Part shown: positions 26,155-34,479 of the stretch, piece by piece
Numbering within the stretch: the first letter of the stretch is position 1
Layout of the letters: the number at the start of each line of letters is the position of its first letter
Assembly: GCF_022095675.1 (NCBI RefSeq)
Contig: NZ_JAHYSG010000020.1
Location: 1 to 64,000, forward strand
Reading direction: 5' to 3'
From: Dactylosporangium sp. AC04546
GTDB lineage: Bacteria; Actinomycetota; Actinomycetes; Mycobacteriales; Micromonosporaceae
DNA: 64,000 bases
Position numbers and translations under genes: made by a program
The notes under the pieces: generated by a model
Told to the model about the DNA's origin: nothing
The model's input: the letters and a program-made list of their open reading frames with translations, nothing else
Databases searched by the model: none

Positions 26155-27895
26155 GACCAGGCGCGGGCGGATCCGTGTCACCGAGGGCCGGGTCGTCTTC
26201 GTCGCGGCGCTGCTGTGCTACCTCGCCGCCGCCTGGTGGTTCTGGCACCAGGCACTGATTCCCGGCGACTCGACCAGCCGGGTCGCCAACGGCTACTACA
26301 TCCTGTTCAGCCGCGACCCGCACCTGGCCGCGGTCGGGTTCGTCTGGAACCCGCTGCCCTCCCTGCTGCTGCTGCCCGCACTGCCGCTGAAAGCCCTCGT
26401 GCCGGCGCTGACCAGCGAAGGCCTGCTCGCCGCGGCGACGTCGGCGCTGTTCATGGCCGGCACCGTCGCCGCCGGCAACGACACGCTGCGCCGGCTGCGG
26501 GTCTCCCGGCTGTCCCGCCGGGTGCTGACCCTCCTGCTGGCGGCGCACCCGATGTTCCTCATCTACGCGGGCAACGGCATGAGCGAGGCCTGCTTCATGT
26601 TCTTCCTGGTCCTGTCGGCGCGCGCCCTGCTGCGGTGGCTGTCCGACGGGCGGCCGCAGTCCCTCGTCCCGCTCGGCCTGAGCCTCGGGCTCGCGTACGG
26701 TGCCCGCTACGAGGCGCTCGCCCCGGGGCTCGCCGCGCCGGTCGTGGTCTTCGCGGTGAGCTGGTGGCGCGGCCGGGGCCGGGCTCGGTGGCGATACGCG
26801 ACCGCACAGGCCGACGCCGTCCTCACGGCGCTGCCGGTCGCCATGTCCGTGGCGGGCTGGGCGCTCGCCAGCAAGATCATCGTTGGTCAGTGGTTCGCCA
26901 CGTTCTCCTCGGCGTACGGCAACGCCGCCCAGGTCAGCGCGAACGAACGCGGGATCCACTCGATCACCGGCGAGGACCTCGGCAGCCGGACGGCGTACGC
27001 GCTCAACCAGGTGCTCGGCCTCCAGCCGCTGCTGCCGGTCCTGCTGGCGCTGGCCGCACTGGTCGCCCTGCGCCGGCGCGACCCGCGGATCCTCGCGCCG
27101 ATCGCCGTCTTCGGCGCGGTGCTCGCCTTCGGCGACCTCGCCTTCGTGTCCGGCAACTCGTTCGGCTGGCTGCGCTTCCAGATCGCGGCGGTACCGCTGG
27201 CGTACCTGCTCACCGCGCTCCTGCTCGCCGGCCCGGTCCGCGATCCCGCGCCCACGCCCGCGCCCGCGGTGCTCGCCGGCGCGCCGGCCGGCCGCGGCAG
27301 GCGTTCCCGGCTGACCCTGGCCCCGTTGGCGGGCCTGCTCATCGGGGCGCTGCGCGACACGCGCCGCGGCGGAGCGCTCGCCACCGTCGGCAACGGGCCG
27401 GGACGGCAGTCCGGGCCGCGCCGGCAGCGGGTCGTGGCCGTGGCCGCGGTGCTCGCCGCCGCACTCGCGCTACCGGCGACGATCGCCACCCTGCGGGCCC
27501 CGCGGCTCGCCCGCGAGGAGTCGGAGTGGCTCACCGAGGCCGGCGCGGCCCGCACGGCCGGCCTGGCCCGGCTGAACGCTCACGTCGCCCGGGACCTCGA
27601 CGCCATGGGCCTGCCCGACGGGGCGGTGATCACCGACTCCGCCTACGCCTTCGCGGTCATCATGGCCAGCCGGAACCCGCGGCAGTTCGTCATCACGTCG
27701 GACCGCGACTTCGCGTCGAAGCTCGCCGACCCGCGCGCCAGCCAGGTGCGGTACCTGCTGATCTCCGCGAACGGCGCCGCCGACGCCGTACGGACCGCCC
27801 ATGCCGGCGACGGCGGCACGCCGAGCACGCGCACGTGGGCCGACCAGTGGGGCGTCGTGCTCTGGACCCTGGTCCCGGTCACGGGCGGCCCCTGA
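26144..27895 (+). CDS. Polytopic membrane glycosyltransferase (GT39/ArnT-like fold)
   Basis: A 583-residue membrane protein with about ten helices. The first outside loop has PGDSTSRVANGYYILFSRDP, where acidic residues near the N-terminus recall the catalytic loop of polyprenyl-phosphate-dependent GT-C enzymes. A positively charged insert (about 380-430) separates the helices from a C-terminal soluble domain (AARTAGLARLNAHVARDLDAMG, then DSAYAFAVIMASRNPRQFVITSDRD). ATG 26144 overlaps the preceding stop by 11 bases. It would use the polyprenyl-linked sugar made by the GT2-GtrA protein, which is inference from operon context. Confidence 0.72.
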   Translation: MPTETRRGRIRVTEGRVVFVAALLCYLAAAWWFWHQALIPGDSTSRVANGYYILFSRDPHLAAVGFVWNPLPSLLLLPALPLKALVPALTSEGLLAAATSALFMAGTVAAGNDTLRRLRVSRLSRRVLTLLLAAHPMFLIYAGNGMSEACFMFFLVLSARALLRWLSDGRPQSLVPLGLSLGLAYGARYEALAPGLAAPVVVFAVSWWRGRGRARWRYATAQADAVLTALPVAMSVAGWALASKIIVGQWFATFSSAYGNAAQVSANERGIHSITGEDLGSRTAYALNQVLGLQPLLPVLLALAALVALRRRDPRILAPIAVFGAVLAFGDLAFVSGNSFGWLRFQIAAVPLAYLLTALLLAGPVRDPAPTPAPAVLAGAPAGRGRRSRLTLAPLAGLLIGALRDTRRGGALATVGNGPGRQSGPRRQRVVAVAAVLAAALALPATIATLRAPRLAREESEWLTEAGAARTAGLARLNAHVARDLDAMGLPDGAVITDSAYAFAVIMASRNPRQFVITSDRDFASKLADPRASQVRYLLISANGAADAVRTAHAGDGGTPSTRTWADQWGVVLWTLVPVTGGP

Positions 27896-27901
27896 GCAAG
27901 C

Positions 27902-28015
27902 ATGAGCCCGATCTTCCTGTTCCTCTTCCTCGGGTTCCTGGTCGCCGGCGCCGGTCTCGGCGTCGCGCTGCTCGGCGTACGCCGCATCCTGCGCCACCGG
28001 GCGGCGACGACATGA
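27902..28015 (+). CDS. 37-residue single-helix membrane peptide with Arg-rich tail
   Basis: ATG 27902 follows the glycosyltransferase stop by 6 bases and the frame ends at TGA 28013-28015. The peptide is one membrane helix (IFLFLFLGFLVAGAGLGVALLG) followed by a basic tail VRRILRHRAATT. The short spacing and hydrophobic, in-frame composition make translation plausible. A hydrophobic helix followed by an arginine cluster is the general layout of exosortase and rhombosortase tails, but there is no PEP-type motif. An overlapping nine-codon frame (28012-28041) has no visible meaning. Confidence 0.5.
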   Translation: MSPIFLFLFLGFLVAGAGLGVALLGVRRILRHRAATT

Positions 28016-28232
28016 ACGCCTGGTCGCTCAACGCCGCTTGACAAGCAGGTCCGCCACCCGGCCGCGCACCCGACGGGGACCAATTCGCGATCGGGCAGCC
28101 GCTGCTGGCTCCGCTGGTGAGGCAGCCCAGACGGGTGGCGCTTCTCGACCGTTTCACCGAAGAAGTTACCCAACGGTTCGGCGACGATCATGCGATGCGA
28201 TCAGACGCTCCCGTGTGTTGAAGGCGCTGCCG

Positions 28233-28880
28233 ATGTCAACGCCAACCCGTCCTGCCACTGTCGAGAGCTCACATGTGGTCAGCAGTTGGACCCGAGTCCT
28301 CGCGATCATCGCGCCGTTGACCGCGACGCTGCTGGGCGCCGCCATGGCCGTGCAGTGGGAGGTCGGCGGCGGTCGAGCGGTCTCGTCCCTTCCCGCCCCT
28401 GCTCGTTGGATGGCCGAGAACCTCCCGTTGCTGGATGGCGGCGAGCCGGTATGGATATGGCGTGGACCCTTCTTCGTCGCGGTGTTGCTCACGGTGCCCC
28501 TCGTATGGGCGGTGACGAACCACGCCGCTTCGGCGTCGCCTCGGCTACTCACGAGAGGCGGACTGCTCGTGGCGGCCGCCGCGATCGGGATTGAGTACAA
28601 CAGCCCAGGCGGGTACGGCTGGATATTCGACCTCGCAGCCCTGCTGGCAGCGCTCATCGGCACGGTCTGGTGCGGGCTGCAGGCCCTCCGACGCGGTCTG
28701 CTACCACGCAGCGTCGCCTGGGCACTCATCGCCGCTCTACCACTGACGCCGCTGGCGGGCTTCCTCACGTTCTGGTACCTGCCGCCTGGCCTGGCCATGG
28801 GCACCTTGCTCGCCTGGGCGATCGCCGGCGTGACGATCGGCCGCAGGAGGGGGCGGCCGCTCGACGAGACGAGCGCCTGA
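28233..28880 (+). CDS. Four- to six-helix membrane protein, function unknown
   Basis: A 215-residue protein with about five to six hydrophobic segments, beginning VLAIIAPLTATLLGAAMAV. I place the start at ATG 28233 because GAAGG lies 8 bases upstream and the sequence before it is arginine-rich and not coding-like. The segment PARWMAENLPLLDGGEPVWIWRGPFFVAV lies outside the membrane after the first helix. It is separated from the glycan operon by 217 bases and its base composition is slightly less GC-rich. No family recognised. Confidence 0.65.
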   Translation: MSTPTRPATVESSHVVSSWTRVLAIIAPLTATLLGAAMAVQWEVGGGRAVSSLPAPARWMAENLPLLDGGEPVWIWRGPFFVAVLLTVPLVWAVTNHAASASPRLLTRGGLLVAAAAIGIEYNSPGGYGWIFDLAALLAALIGTVWCGLQALRRGLLPRSVAWALIAALPLTPLAGFLTFWYLPPGLAMGTLLAWAIAGVTIGRRRGRPLDETSA

Positions 28881-29427
28881 CAGGGCGCCGCACATCATGC
28901 CGACCGCGCCGACCTGGCCGGCCTGCCGCTCGAACGGCTGCTCCGGCTCCCGACCGCCGTCGTGCGGGCCGTCGGCCTGAGGGCGGTGACGGCGTGCCCG
29001 CCGCGTCGCACGAACACCATCGACCGCGACGGCGGCGAGGTGGTGCCGGCGGCCCCAGGCTCACCCTCCAGGATCATCGTCCCCACCATGGGGGTAGCTC
29101 GGGCGAATCAAGACCCCGAGCTGTGACGAGGTAGTCGAGTTGGGCAATCTGCCAGGGCGAGGTCGCGGCCGTAGCAGACGACGCGCCGCAGGCGGCGGTG
29201 TGCGCCGGGCTTCGTCGACGACCCGGCCGTCAGGCGTTGATGAGTTCCTTCGCTGCCGGTTCGGGGGCGGCGAACCCTGCGGTGGCGGGGGCCCGATGGG
29301 CGTAGGGAGCCGATCGGCGCTGGGTCGGTCCACCACGAGCCCTTGAATGTTGCCGACATCGTGTCGCTAAGATATCAACGCTGCGTCGGTAACTGTGCCG
29401 CGGGCGTCGGTGATCCTTGGAGCTCGG
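28881..29427. other. 547-base stretch without a convincing gene
   Basis: No complete gene is visible. A plus-strand frame through about 28,895-29,125 reads ADLAGLPLERLLRLPTAVVR, which has coding character but no start codon in a sensible place. It may be the end of a decayed gene. The last 90 bases are less GC-rich (GCTAAGATATCAACG near 29367) and probably hold the promoter of the MFS gene. Confidence 0.45.
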
Positions 29428-30615
29428 ATGCAACGCAAGGCCCTGCCGGTCGTGTACCTGGCGTTGTTCGTGGACATGCTCGGCTTCGGTGTCATCCTGC
29501 CGCTGCTGCCGTTTCGGATCGAGCAGCTCGGCGGCACGGGAGCGTGGGTCGGTGCGGTACTGACCGCCTACGCGCTCGCCCAGTTCGTGATGGCACCGGT
29601 GCTCGGCGCGCTGTCGGACCGCTACGGCCGCCGGCCGCTGCTGCTGGCCAGCCTCGCCGGTTCGGCGGTCTCACTCGCCCTGGTCGGCGTCGCCGACTCG
29701 CTGCTCATGCTGCTCGCCGCTCGGGTGGTGGCCGGCCTGTGCGGCGGCGCGATCGCCGTCGGCCAGGCGTACGCGGTGGACCTGAGCCCTCCGGAGGCAC
29801 GCACCCGCGCGCTGGGCATGGTCGGCGCCTCGATCGGCATGGGCTTCGTGGTCGGCCCCGCGCTCGGCGCGGCACTGTCCGGGCTGGGCTTCACCGGGGT
29901 GAGCCTGGCCGCCGCCGGCATCGCGCTGGCCAACCTGCTCGCCGGTGCGGTGCTGCTGCCCCGCCGGCCGGGGCCGGGCGACGCGGTGCCGCCGCGGCGA
30001 ACGCCCGGCGCCCATGCCGCACTCGCCGTCGCGCTGCGGCTTCCCGCGCTCCGGCCGGTGGTCGCCGCGATCTTCGTCTCCATGTGCGCGTTCGCTGCCA
30101 TGGAGGCGACGTATGCGCTGCTCGGCGCGCGCCGGTACGGGCTGGGTCCGGTGGGCCTCGGTCTGGTCTTCACCGGCGTCGGCGTGGTGATGGCGGTCGT
30201 GCAGGGCGGCGTGGCGGGCAGGGCGGCGGACCGCTTCGGCAACCGCCGGGTCGCCGTGGCGGGGGCGGCGCTGCTCGGTGCGGGCCTGGCGGTGCTGCCG
30301 CTCGCACCGGCCTGGCTGGGCTATCCCGCCCTGGCACTGCTCGCCGCCGGGCAGGGCCTGCTCGGCACGACCGCGGCCGCGCTCATCGCCGAGACGGGCG
30401 GCCGGGCACTGGGCGGGGTGCTCGGCATCGGGCAGGCGGCCGGCGCGGCGGCCCGGGCCCTCGGGCCGCTCGCCGCCGGTGTCGCCTTCGACCTGCGGCC
30501 GGGACTGCCGTACTACCTCGGCGCCGCCCTCTGCGGCCTGGCCGCCGTACTGCTGCTGCGCTCCGGCAGCACCGAGGCGTCCCCGACCACCGTCGAGATG
30601 GGACAACCCGCATGA
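29428..30615 (+). CDS. MFS drug efflux transporter (TetA-like, 12 helices)
   Basis: A 395-residue major-facilitator protein with twelve membrane helices. The N-terminal signature FVDMLGFGVILPLLPF and motif A GALSDRYGRRPLLL are those of the DHA1 family of drug:H+ antiporters; motif C appears as MGFVVGPALGAALSG. ATG 29428 has GGAG 5 bases upstream and gives the normal N-terminus. A TetR-type regulator follows on the same strand after 97 bases, so the pump is probably under TetR control. A 31-codon frame starting in the stop codon (30612-30707) is probably not a gene. Confidence 0.92.
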   Translation: MQRKALPVVYLALFVDMLGFGVILPLLPFRIEQLGGTGAWVGAVLTAYALAQFVMAPVLGALSDRYGRRPLLLASLAGSAVSLALVGVADSLLMLLAARVVAGLCGGAIAVGQAYAVDLSPPEARTRALGMVGASIGMGFVVGPALGAALSGLGFTGVSLAAAGIALANLLAGAVLLPRRPGPGDAVPPRRTPGAHAALAVALRLPALRPVVAAIFVSMCAFAAMEATYALLGARRYGLGPVGLGLVFTGVGVVMAVVQGGVAGRAADRFGNRRVAVAGAALLGAGLAVLPLAPAWLGYPALALLAAGQGLLGTTAAALIAETGGRALGGVLGIGQAAGAAARALGPLAAGVAFDLRPGLPYYLGAALCGLAAVLLLRSGSTEASPTTVEMGQPA

Positions 30616-30712
30616 CGACCGTCCCGGGCGCCGCGCTCCGCTGGTGGCCGGGGCGACCGGCCCGCCGGCACGAGCCCGAGAGGGCCGTGGAAGCCCCGAT
30701 AGCATAGGCGCC

Positions 30713-31294
30713 ATGCCGAGGATCAACGCGGCGACGGTCGCCGAGCACCGCGCCCAGCAGCGCAGCGCGTTGCTGGGCGCTGCTCGCGACGTGCTCCTCG
30801 AGGAGGGCTACGCCGGGCTGAGCTTCGCCACCCTCGCCAGCCGCACCGGGCTGGCACGCCCCACCGTGTACTCGTACTTCACGACCAAGGACGACATCGT
30901 GCTCGCGTTGTGCGAGGCTGAGCTGCCCCTGGTCGCGGTGGACATCACCCGCGCGGTCGAGCGCGCCGAGGGCCCCCGCGAGCAGCTCGCCGCGTTCGTC
31001 CGGGCCCAGCTGCGCGCTGCCCAGCAGCGCCGATACCGCATCGCTCACGCGCTGGCCAGCGCCTCGCTGTCGGAGCCGACCCGGCAGCGCATCGTCGCGA
31101 TGCACCACGAGCTCGTGCCGAGCGCCGTGCCGCTGCTCGCCGCCCTCGGCCACCCCCACCCAGGCCTCGCCGCGGCGCTCCTCCAAGGGCTGATCAACAC
31201 CGCGGTGACCGCGCTGGACGCCGGCGAACCGCCCCGGCGGGTCACGCAGGTCACCGTCGCGGCGGCGCTGGACGGCCTCGGCGCCGTTCAGTAG
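30713..31294 (+). CDS. TetR-family transcriptional regulator
   Basis: A 193-residue regulator. The N-terminal helix-turn-helix reads FATLASRTGLARPTVYSYFTTKDDIV, a textbook TetR signature. The C-terminal ligand domain is alanine-rich and helical. No ribosome site precedes ATG 30713, but TAGCAT at 30700-30705 lies 7 bases before it, so the mRNA may be leaderless. It probably represses the MFS pump upstream. Confidence 0.92.
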   Translation: MPRINAATVAEHRAQQRSALLGAARDVLLEEGYAGLSFATLASRTGLARPTVYSYFTTKDDIVLALCEAELPLVAVDITRAVERAEGPREQLAAFVRAQLRAAQQRRYRIAHALASASLSEPTRQRIVAMHHELVPSAVPLLAALGHPHPGLAAALLQGLINTAVTALDAGEPPRRVTQVTVAAALDGLGAVQ

Positions 31295-31379
31295 CGCGTC
31301 CAGCGAAGCGCCCAGGCCGTCGAGCCAGATCTGAACCTGCCGGGCCCGCCCGCCGACTGAATAGGCGAAGGGAGGGTCG

Positions 31380-31898
31380 ATGAGCGATGAGTTGCTGGTG
31401 GTCCGCTGCCAGTTGGGTGAACGGGAAGCCTTCGCGGAGCTGGTGCGGGGCTGGCACCCGGCGGTCGAACGGTACGTCGGACGGATGCTCGGCGGGCCCG
31501 ACGACGACGTGGTGCAGGAGATCTGGCTGGCCGTCGTCAAAGGGCTGCCACGGCTGCGGCGGCCGGACCGGTTCACGCCGTGGCTGTTCACCGTCGCGCG
31601 CCGGGCGGTGATGAACCGGTTGCGGGAGGCGTACACGCGCCCGGAACCCGAACCGATCGACGACGTGCGGGGCGAGGACGAGGCGGAAGGTGTCGTCAAC
31701 CGGGAGACGCTCGCCGGCGCCCTGGCGGCGCTTCCGGCCCGGGAACGGGAGGCGCTCCTGCTGTTCTACCTCGAGGACCTGCCGCTGGAGACGTGCGCGC
31801 AGATCTGCGCCGTGCCCGTCGGCACGGTCAAGTCGCGGCTCAACCGGGCCCGCGGGCTGCTACGCCGGGAACTGATGCGGAAGGGATACGAGGCATGA
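31380..31898 (+). CDS. ECF-type RNA polymerase sigma factor
   Basis: A 172-residue sigma-70-family factor with only regions 2 and 4. Region 2 shows DDDVVQEIWLAVVKGLPRLR and the -10-binding RPDRFTPWLFTVARR. Region 4 shows LPAREREALLLFYLEDLPLETCAQICAVPVGTVKSRLNRAR, including the -35-binding helix. ATG 31380 has GGGAGG about 5 bases upstream. It overlaps the membrane protein gene that follows by four bases (ATGA), an arrangement common for a sigma factor and its membrane-bound controller. Confidence 0.92.
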   Translation: MSDELLVVRCQLGEREAFAELVRGWHPAVERYVGRMLGGPDDDVVQEIWLAVVKGLPRLRRPDRFTPWLFTVARRAVMNRLREAYTRPEPEPIDDVRGEDEAEGVVNRETLAGALAALPAREREALLLFYLEDLPLETCAQICAVPVGTVKSRLNRARGLLRRELMRKGYEA

Positions 31899-32359
31899 CT
31901 CCGGAAGAGGTGCTGGCGCGGCTCGAGGCGCCGTTGTCGCTGCGCAAGCGGATCGGCTACCTGGTCCTGGCCCTGGCCGGTCTCACCGGGAGCGCCCTGA
32001 TCGGCCTGCTCTGGGCGACGGAGCCCGGGTTGCCGCCGCGCACGAAGGTGGCCTTCGCGGTCCTGGTGACGATCGGTCTGTGCTGGGCGGCGTTCGGCGG
32101 CTGGGCCGTGACCCGCCGGATGCCGCTGCTCGCCCGGGACCGGGTGGTCGCCGGCTGGCTCGGCGTCGGCGCCTGGCTGGCGTTCACCCTCGGGGCGTTG
32201 ATCATCACCACCCTGCGGCACAAGCTCGAGCCGTCGCTGCTGGGCATCGTGCTCGCCCTGGGTGTGCTGGCTGCCGTGAACCTGAGGGCCGCGCGCCGGG
32301 CAAGGGCGGCGCTGCTGCGCCGCAAGGCCGAGCTGACCGGGGGCGGCGGCGTGCAGTGA
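31895..32359 (+). CDS. Four-helix membrane protein, putative partner of the ECF sigma factor
   Basis: A 154-residue protein with a short cytoplasmic N-terminus (MTPEEVLARLEAPLSLRKRIG), four membrane helices (about 21-40, 53-72, 87-106, 113-130) and a basic C-terminal tail. It overlaps the sigma factor gene by four bases. The zinc anti-sigma motif (HxxxCxxC) is absent, so if it restrains the sigma factor it does so by a different contact. That role is inference from position only. Confidence 0.65.
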   Translation: MTPEEVLARLEAPLSLRKRIGYLVLALAGLTGSALIGLLWATEPGLPPRTKVAFAVLVTIGLCWAAFGGWAVTRRMPLLARDRVVAGWLGVGAWLAFTLGALIITTLRHKLEPSLLGIVLALGVLAAVNLRAARRARAALLRRKAELTGGGGVQ

Positions 32360-32492
32360 GTGGGCGTGCGATCAACGTCGCTGACGAACAGCGGCGTTGA
32401 TCGCTTCGCGTCGGCCGATCGAAAAACTGTTATGCGAGTGGCCTCCCGCGCACCTGTGCATCGAGTCCGACGCACCCAGCAGAGAGGCCAGC

Positions 32493-33449
32493 ATGTCAAC
32501 GTCACGATCACGGAAGTCGCGGGCGCCCCGCAGCGCCGCCCGCCTCACCCTCGCCGTCGCCACGGCCGGCGCGCTCGTCCTGGCCGCCCTGGTCGCCACC
32601 GGCGGCCCGGCCAGCGCGGCGACCGTGGCAGCGTTCCCGGGCGCCGCCGGAGGCAACCGGGTCGACTACGACGGGGACTCGAACCTGACCAACGGCAAGG
32701 AGGCCACCTGGGAGCAGTACACCGACGTCCCGACGCACCGCTCGACGCGGTTCAACGTCCCCAACATCACCACCGAGCCGGCGTCCACGGCGCTGCCCAA
32801 GGTCCTGGACAACGCCGGCGCGTTCTGGTGGGCCCGCGACGCCGTCGACACGCGGATCGTCGGCGAGACCCGCACGACCACCGGGACGCTGATCAACGCG
32901 CCGAACGCCACCGAGTGGAACAACCTGTGGAACGCCGCCCAGGTGAACAGCCCCGGCGGGTGGGACACCGACCGCGACGGCATGCCCAACGCCTGGGAGA
33001 GGGCCAACGGGCTCAACCCGAACGCCGACGATCACAACGGCGACGCGGACGGCGACGGCTACCGCAACATCGAGGAGTACCTCGACCACGCCGCCCAGGG
33101 CGGCCAGGGCGGCCAGCCGAGCCCGACCAATCCCACGTCGTCGCCGGCCGGCGGCGGCGCGTGCAGCGCGAGCTACCGGACTGTCAACAGCTGGTCCGGC
33201 GGCTTCCAGGCCGAGGTGACGGTGCAGGCCGGCAGCTCGGCCATCGGCGGCTGGACGGTGCGCTGGATGCTCGCCGGCGGCCAGACGGTCAGCCAGGTGT
33301 GGAACGGCCGCCTGGTCACGAGCGGCACGGCGGCGACCGTGACCAACGAGAGCTACAACGGCGCGCTGGCCGCCGCGGCCTCGACCACGTTCGGCTTCCT
33401 CGCGACCGGCACGGCGTCGACGCCGGCCCTGACCTGCTCCACCGCCTAA
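32493..33449 (+). CDS. Secreted CBM2 protein: pectate-lyase (PL1) remnant lacking the catalytic core
   Basis: A 318-residue exported protein. The Tat-like signal peptide (1-43, ending ASA) leads directly to FPGAAG, the usual start of mature PL1 pectate lyases. The next residues already match the post-catalytic tail of that family: ALPKVLDNAGAFWWARDAVDTRIV, then DTDRDGMPNAWERANGLNPN and GDGYRNIEEYLDHA. The roughly 300-residue parallel beta-helix with its Asp/Arg catalytic residues is missing, yet the frame is intact. After a Pro/Thr/Ser linker comes a CBM2 (about 222-318, ACSASY...ALTCSTA). AGAGAGG precedes ATG 32493. It looks like an in-frame deletion derivative that can still bind polysaccharide. 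Confidence 0.75.
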   Translation: MSTSRSRKSRAPRSAARLTLAVATAGALVLAALVATGGPASAATVAAFPGAAGGNRVDYDGDSNLTNGKEATWEQYTDVPTHRSTRFNVPNITTEPASTALPKVLDNAGAFWWARDAVDTRIVGETRTTTGTLINAPNATEWNNLWNAAQVNSPGGWDTDRDGMPNAWERANGLNPNADDHNGDADGDGYRNIEEYLDHAAQGGQGGQPSPTNPTSSPAGGGACSASYRTVNSWSGGFQAEVTVQAGSSAIGGWTVRWMLAGGQTVSQVWNGRLVTSGTAATVTNESYNGALAAAASTTFGFLATGTASTPALTCSTA

Positions 33450-33496
33450 TAGACCGGGCCCGTCGCAGCCGGCGGCCTACGGAGTCGCGTGGTGCG

Positions 33497-34408
33497 TCAT
33501 GCGCCGCGCCGGGTGACGGCGTACAGGTCCCGGGCCGGCCCGGTGAGCTGCCGCCCGGCGGGCCACACCACCCGTAGGCTGCGCCGCAGCGGCAGGCCGG
33601 TGACGGCAACGGCGACCAGGGCGCCGGCGGCGAGCTCGCCGGCGACGGCGAGGGAGCTGAGCACCGCGGGGCCGCTGCCGGCGGCGACGGCGTGCTTGAT
33701 CGCGGTGGTCGACGACAGCTCGAGCATGGGCGCCGTGGCCGGGCCGCATCCGTGCGCGCGCAGCGCCGCCTCCAGCGCGCGGCGGGTGCCGGACTCGGCC
33801 TCCCGGGCGACCAGCGGTGTGGCGGCCAGTTCGGCCGGGGTGATGCCGCGCCGGCGGCGGCTCCACGGATGCCCCGGGGCGACGAGCACGACGAGCCGGT
33901 CCTCCGCGACGGTCTCGGCGTGCAAGCCGGCCGGCAGGTCCGGCCCCTCGACGAACCCGAGCCCGGCCTCGCCGCCCAGGACCGCGGTGGCCACCTGCGC
34001 GGAGTTGCCGGCCCGCAGCGCGACGGTCAGGTCGGGGTGGTCGCGGCGCAGCGCCACGAGCCAGCCGGGCAGGAGGTACTCGGCGACGGTCTGGCTGGCG
34101 GCGACGGCGAGCCGGCTGTCCACGCTGCTGCGCAGCGCGGCGGCCGCGACGGCCAGGGCCGCGGCGGCGTCGACGGCGGCCCGGGCCCAGTCGGCCACGA
34201 GCACGCCGGTCTCCGTGAGCGTGGACCCGCGCGGGGTGCGGTCGAGCAGGGTGACCCCGAGCTGCCGCTCCAGCTGCCGCAGGCGGGCGCTGGCCGCGGG
34301 CTGCGAGATGCGGTGGGCCGCGGCGGCACGGCCGACGCTGCCGAGCCGGACCACGGACAGCAGCAGGTCGAAGCTGCTCAGGTCCGTCACGAGCGGCGGC
34401 AAGGGCAT
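33497..34408 (-). CDS. LysR-family transcriptional regulator
   Basis: A 303-residue LysR-type regulator. The winged helix-turn-helix is at about 10-65 (VVRLGSVGRAAAAHRISQPAASARLRQLERQLG), and the ligand domain includes RLAVAASQTVAEYLLPGWL. The sequence resembles the CysL/CbbR branch. ATG 34408 lies inside the inverted repeat ATAAC-N5-GTTAT; GTG 34390 is an alternative start. The gene is divergent from the TDT-family transporter, so it probably controls that gene and itself from the 71-base gap. Confidence 0.92.
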   Translation of the reverse strand: MPLPPLVTDLSSFDLLLSVVRLGSVGRAAAAHRISQPAASARLRQLERQLGVTLLDRTPRGSTLTETGVLVADWARAAVDAAAALAVAAAALRSSVDSRLAVAASQTVAEYLLPGWLVALRRDHPDLTVALRAGNSAQVATAVLGGEAGLGFVEGPDLPAGLHAETVAEDRLVVLVAPGHPWSRRRRGITPAELAATPLVAREAESGTRRALEAALRAHGCGPATAPMLELSSTTAIKHAVAAGSGPAVLSSLAVAGELAAGALVAVAVTGLPLRRSLRVVWPAGRQLTGPARDLYAVTRRGA

Positions 34409-34428
34409 AACGACAGGTTATGACGTCA
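34407..34428. promoter_or_regulatory. LysR-type inverted repeat between divergent genes
   Basis: ATAAC and GTTAT form a perfect inverted repeat with a 5-base gap (34407-34421), the T-N11-A geometry expected for LysR regulators. The 8-base palindrome TGACGTCA (34421-34428) directly abuts it. Both lie between the LysR start (34408) and the transporter start I prefer (34480). Confidence 0.6.
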
Positions 34429-34479
34429 GACGTGATCGCCGCCTACCGGGTCCGCCGCGGCCGGTGGACCGTCGAACCC

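Noticed and set aside
28012..28041. A nine-codon frame overlapping the end of the 37-residue peptide gene
   Set aside because: Too short to judge, and no ribosome site of its own. It may be the chance start of lost sequence.
30612..30707. A 31-codon frame starting in the stop of the MFS gene (ATGA)
   Set aside because: Composition is Arg/Pro/Trp-rich and unlike a peptide gene, and the stretch also holds the -10 region of the TetR gene.
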